Assembly (NCBI GenBank): GCA_963805705.1
Contig: CAWDVH010000005.1
Location: forward strand, 558,001 to 622,000
Direction: 5' to 3'
DNA: 64,000 nucleotides
From: CAWDVH01 sp963805705
GTDB lineage: Bacteria > Actinomycetota > Actinomycetes > Streptosporangiales > Streptosporangiaceae
In this document: positions 61,158 through 64,000 of the stretch, in pieces
Position numbering within the stretch: the stretch's first letter is position 1
How the letters are laid out: each line of letters opens with the position of its first letter
Translations under genes and position numbers: made by a program
Notes under the pieces: generated by a model
Database searches by the model: none
What the model was told of the DNA's origin: nothing
Seen by the model: only the letters and a program-made list of their open reading frames with translations

Positions 61158-61775
61158 TCAGCGCACCAGCGTGGCGCACAGCCAGCGGGGGATCGTGTAG
61201 AACCGGCCGCGGCTGGCCGCGATCCCCGCCAGCACCAGATAGGCAAGCGTCACGAGCCACAGGACGGCCAGGAGCGAAACCGCGATCAGCACGGCCACCG
61301 CCACCGTGTCGAGCGCCAGCAGGCCGCCCAGGATCAGGGCGCAGATGCTGTAGATGACCAGCGTGATCGACAGGTTCAGGGCCTGGGCGGCATGGCGCCG
61401 GGTCAGGGGCGACGTGCGCAGCGTGATCAGGTAGACGGCCAGCGGGGGCAGGAACAGCAGAAACGGGACCCCCAGGTAGCTGAGGACCGCCCGCCGGTCA
61501 CCGGGCTGGCTGGTTTCGCCCAGGTCGCCGGTGTCGTCCAGGTCGCCGGTCTCGGCCGGCTGACCGGGGTCGGCGGCCGGGCTGCTGTCGGCCTGGGCCC
61601 GCAGCTGGCGCGCCCACAGCTGCGATCCGGTATCCCACGGTGCCTCGGCTCCCGCCTGCCACTGGCCGTCACGCGCGGGCTCCTCATCGTCACCGGGTAG
61701 CGGGGCCTCAGCCTGCGGCGACGCCGTCCCGGTGGCCGACCGCTCGGGTGTCGGCTGCGATGCGTAACTGGTCAT
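61158..61775 (-). CDS. DUF4870 (Tic20-like) membrane protein
   Basis: About 205 residues. The N-terminal 110 are hydrophilic and acidic. The membrane domain contains VPFLLFLPPLAVYLITLRTS, SPLTRRHAAQALNLSITLVI and ALILGGLLALDTVAVAVLIA, the DUF4870 pattern of three to four helices. Function unknown. ATG at 61775 after GAGGTTCC. It converges on hemW and is divergent from hrcA. Confidence 0.88.
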   Translation of the reverse strand: MTSYASQPTPERSATGTASPQAEAPLPGDDEEPARDGQWQAGAEAPWDTGSQLWARQLRAQADSSPAADPGQPAETGDLDDTGDLGETSQPGDRRAVLSYLGVPFLLFLPPLAVYLITLRTSPLTRRHAAQALNLSITLVIYSICALILGGLLALDTVAVAVLIAVSLLAVLWLVTLAYLVLAGIAASRGRFYTIPRWLCATLVR

Positions 61776-61886
61776 GGAACCTCGTTCGTAGCACCCCCTG
61801 CTCACTTCACGCTAGCCGCTCTCGGCGACCAAGATGAACTCGTTCATAACCGGGGGCACTCTCGCAGTGCCGATAGCGCCATAGAC

Positions 61887-61913
61887 TTGGCACTCCGGAT
61901 AGGGGAGTGCCAG
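61887..61913. promoter_or_regulatory. CIRCE-like HrcA operator
   Basis: TTGGCACTC-N9-GAGTGCCAG (61887-61913) matches the CIRCE layout TTAGCACTC-N9-GAGTGCTAA with few changes, and both arms stay symmetric. It lies just before the hrcA ribosome site. A shorter dyad, GGCACT-N5-AGTGCC, at 61855-61871 may be a second weak site. It implies heat-shock control of hrcA-dnaJ by HrcA itself. Confidence 0.88.
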
Positions 61914-61925
61914 GGAGGTGAGCGC

Positions 61926-62939
61926 GTGCTTGACGACAGGAAGCTTGCTGTTCTACGCGCCATCGTCGAGGATTACGTGTCGACAAACGAGCCAGTTGGC
62001 TCAAAATCGATCGTGGACCGGCACAACCTTGACGTTTCCCCGGCGACCATCCGCAACGACATGGCCGTGCTCGAGGAGCAGGGCTTCATCGTCCAGCCGC
62101 ATACCAGCGCGGGCCGGGTCCCCACCGACAAGGGCTACCGGCTGTTCGTGGACCGGCTGTCCGGGGTCAAGCCGTTCTCCAGCGCCGAGCGCCGGGCCAT
62201 CGAGACATTCCTGGCCGGTGCCTACGACCTCGACGACGTGGTGATGCGGACCGTGCGGCTGCTGGCCCAGCTGACCCATCAGGTCGCCGTTGTCCAGTAC
62301 CCTTCGCTGACCAGGTCCGCGGTGCGGCACATCGAGCTTGTCCCGCTGACGGACCGGCGGCTGCTGCTCGTGCTGATTACCGACACCGGGCGCGTGGAGC
62401 AGCGGGGAGTCGAGCTTCCTGGCCAGATCGATGAGGAATCCATCACCCAGCTGCGCGCGGTACTCAATGCCTGCCTCGACGGGCGGCGGCTGACCGATGT
62501 AGCCTCTGTGGTCGCCGAGCTGCCGGAGCGGGTCATGCCGGGCGAGCGGGCGAATGCGGCGGCGGTGTTCTCCGTGATCCTGGACACTCTGGTGGAGCGG
62601 CACGAGGAGCGGGTCGTCGTCGGCGGGGCCGCCAACCTGACCCAGGCTGACTTTTCGCGGGGACTGCACGAGGTCCTCGAGGCACTCGAGGAGCAGGTGG
62701 TGCTCATGCGGCTGCTCGGCGAGTCGGGGGACCGGTCATCGGTGACGGTCCTGATCGGCTCCGAGAACGCGGTGCAGGGACTGCGGAGCACCTCGCTGGT
62801 GTCCTCGGGCTACGGATCCGGGGACCAGGCACTGGCCAAGCTCGGCGTGCTGGGACCGACACGAATGGACTATCCGACGGCGATGGGAGCGGTGCGCGCG
62901 GTGGCACGGTACGTGGGCCAGATCCTGGCGGAGTCGTAG
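61926..62939 (+). CDS. hrcA: Heat-inducible transcription repressor HrcA
   Basis: A 337-residue repressor of chaperone genes that binds CIRCE. The winged helix reads RKLAVLRAIVEDYVSTNEPV, GSKSIVDRHNLDVSPATIRN and DMAVLEEQGFIVQPHTSAGR. The central domain has VPLTDRRLLLVLITDTGRVE and the end AMGAVRAVARYVGQILAES. The GTG at 61926 follows AGGGAGGTG. dnaJ begins 9 nt after its stop, so the two are co-transcribed. Confidence 0.97.
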   Translation: MLDDRKLAVLRAIVEDYVSTNEPVGSKSIVDRHNLDVSPATIRNDMAVLEEQGFIVQPHTSAGRVPTDKGYRLFVDRLSGVKPFSSAERRAIETFLAGAYDLDDVVMRTVRLLAQLTHQVAVVQYPSLTRSAVRHIELVPLTDRRLLLVLITDTGRVEQRGVELPGQIDEESITQLRAVLNACLDGRRLTDVASVVAELPERVMPGERANAAAVFSVILDTLVERHEERVVVGGAANLTQADFSRGLHEVLEALEEQVVLMRLLGESGDRSSVTVLIGSENAVQGLRSTSLVSSGYGSGDQALAKLGVLGPTRMDYPTAMGAVRAVARYVGQILAES

Positions 62940-62947
62940 GGGCGGGC

Positions 62948-64000
62948 GTGGCAAGCGACTACTACGGAACACTCGGCGTCCGGCGCGAGGCGGACGCCGA
63001 CGAGATCAAGAAGGCTTACCGGCGGCTCGCACGGGAGCTGCACCCTGATGTCAACCCGGACCCGCGGACCCAGGAGCGGTTCAAGGAGATAACCCAGGCC
63101 TACGAGGTGCTCTCCGATCCGGAGAAACGCCAGATGTACGACCTGGGCGCGGACCCGTTCGCACCGAGCGGCGGTGCGGGCGCCGGCGGATTCGGTGCCG
63201 GGTTCCCGTTCAGCGACATCATGGATGCCTTCTTCGGGGGCGCCGCAGGAGGGGCCCGCGGCCCGCGCAGCCGGGCCCGCCGGGGCCGCAACGCGACCAT
63301 CCGGGTCGAGCTTGACCTGTCCGAGTGCGCGTTCGGCACGACCAGGGATCTCGCCGTGGACACGGCGGTGGTCTGCCCGACCTGCTCAGGCGAGGGCTCC
63401 GCCCCTGGTACGCACCCGACGACCTGCGACGTCTGTAACGGGCGCGGCGAGGTGAGCCAGGTCACCCGGTCGTTCCTGGGCCAGGTGATGACCTCGCGGC
63501 CGTGCCCCGGATGCGGCGGGTTCGGGACTGTCATCCGCAGGCCCTGCCCGGAATGCGATGCGGACGGACGGGTCAGGACCCGGCGCACCATCAAGGTGCG
63601 GATCCCCGCAGGGGTTGAGGACGGCACGCACATCCAGCTGGCCGGCGAGGGCGAGACCGGGCCGGGCGGCGGGCCGCCCGGTGACCTCTTCCTGGAGATC
63701 GTGCAGCAGCCGCACGCCATCTTCGAGCGGCAGGGCGACGACCTGCACTGCACGGTGACGATTCCGATGGTGGCGGCGGCGCTCGGGGCGACCCTGAAGA
63801 TCCAGACGCTGGATGGCCCCGCGGATGTGGACGTCCGGCCCGGTACCCAGTCGGGCATGGCGATCCCGCTCTACGGGCAGGGATCGACGCACCTGAACGC
63901 GGCCGGCCGCGGTGACCTGCTGATTCACGTGACGGTCGAGACTCCCACCAAGCTGGAGCCCGAGCAGGAGAGCCTGCTCAGGGAGCTGGCCCGGCTGCGC
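62948..64000 (+). CDS. dnaJ: Molecular chaperone DnaJ, 5' part
   Basis: The first 351 codons are present and the gene continues past the window. The J domain reads DYYGTLGVRREADADEIKKA then YRRLARELHPDVNPDP, with the HPD motif. A Gly/Phe region (FGAGFPFSDIMDAFFGG) follows, then four zinc-binding repeats: CPTCSGEG, CDVCNGRG, CPGCGGFG and the variant CPECDADG. Substrate-binding domains come after. GTG start at 62948. It is a DnaJ2-type co-chaperone linked to hrcA. Confidence 0.96.
   Translation, partial: MASDYYGTLGVRREADADEIKKAYRRLARELHPDVNPDPRTQERFKEITQAYEVLSDPEKRQMYDLGADPFAPSGGAGAGGFGAGFPFSDIMDAFFGGAAGGARGPRSRARRGRNATIRVELDLSECAFGTTRDLAVDTAVVCPTCSGEGSAPGTHPTTCDVCNGRGEVSQVTRSFLGQVMTSRPCPGCGGFGTVIRRPCPECDADGRVRTRRTIKVRIPAGVEDGTHIQLAGEGETGPGGGPPGDLFLEIVQQPHAIFERQGDDLHCTVTIPMVAAALGATLKIQTLDGPADVDVRPGTQSGMAIPLYGQGSTHLNAAGRGDLLIHVTVETPTKLEPEQESLLRELARLR

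Overview
This 64 kb window is chromosomal DNA of a very high-GC actinobacterium. The housekeeping order rimO-pgsA-cinA-clgR, DUF3046-recA-recX-rny, miaB-miaA-dapF-hflX, degV-holA-rpsT-lepA-hemW-hrcA-dnaJ is the one seen in Streptomycetales, Streptosporangiales and their relatives. GTG and TTG starts are frequent. Actinobacterial signatures include an SOS box of the CGAAC-N4-GTTCG type, HTH/DUF5753 plus DUF397, DUF1707 and DUF4097 genes, and a cysteine-rich leader peptide before a sulfite reductase operon. I cannot name the genus. Nothing looks like a plasmid or prophage, and I see no rRNA, tRNA or CRISPR.

Layout. 1-2.8 kb: end of rimO, pgsA, cinA and a ClgR-type regulator. 2.8-23.6 kb: an accessory stretch between clgR and DUF3046/recA. 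It holds a Cys-free Rrf2 regulator, a HAL/PAL-fold protein without the usual MIO triad, a MarR/NAD(P)-binding pair, the Lhr helicase, a frameshifted CGNR zinc-finger gene divergent from a LysE exporter, a siroheme/sulfite-reductase operon with a newly noticed leader peptide, a secreted serine-hydrolase-like protein lacking its catalytic motifs, and a LuxR-type two-component pair. 23.6-36.4 kb: DUF3046, a P-loop kinase without a clear start, recA, recX, rny, an S9 peptidase, miaB, a dioxygenase-like protein, a membrane protein, miaA and dapF. 36.4-49.9 kb: a second accessory stretch between dapF and hflX. It holds a methyltransferase fossil, an HTH/DUF397 pair, an RHH-DUF4097-small-protein cluster behind four TGACGTCA-like boxes, glycolate oxidase glcDEF, malate synthase, a TetR-like regulator and a proline-rich membrane protein split by a C-tract frameshift. 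49.9-64 kb: hflX (frameshifted), a HutI-like amidohydrolase, degV, holA, rpsT, lepA, MOSC, hemW, hrcA with a CIRCE-like operator, and the start of dnaJ.

How genes work together. Sulfite reductase, a small zinc ribbon, a CysG-type siroheme synthase and a chelatase form one operon with successive 4-nt overlaps, probably controlled by translation of cysteine codons in the leader. glcDEF and aceB would turn glycolate into glyoxylate and then malate. recA/recX sit behind a LexA box, and hrcA/dnaJ behind HrcA's own operator.

Most notable: three genes are each broken by one base (CGNR regulator, proline-rich protein, hflX). Three enzyme-fold proteins lack key catalytic residues (HAL-like, HutI-like, serine hydrolase). 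A 54-nt palindromic element occurs twice, once in frame inside a coding gene. There are also many 14-22 bp tandem arrays. The one-base breaks could be real decay, phase variation or sequencing error, which read data would settle.
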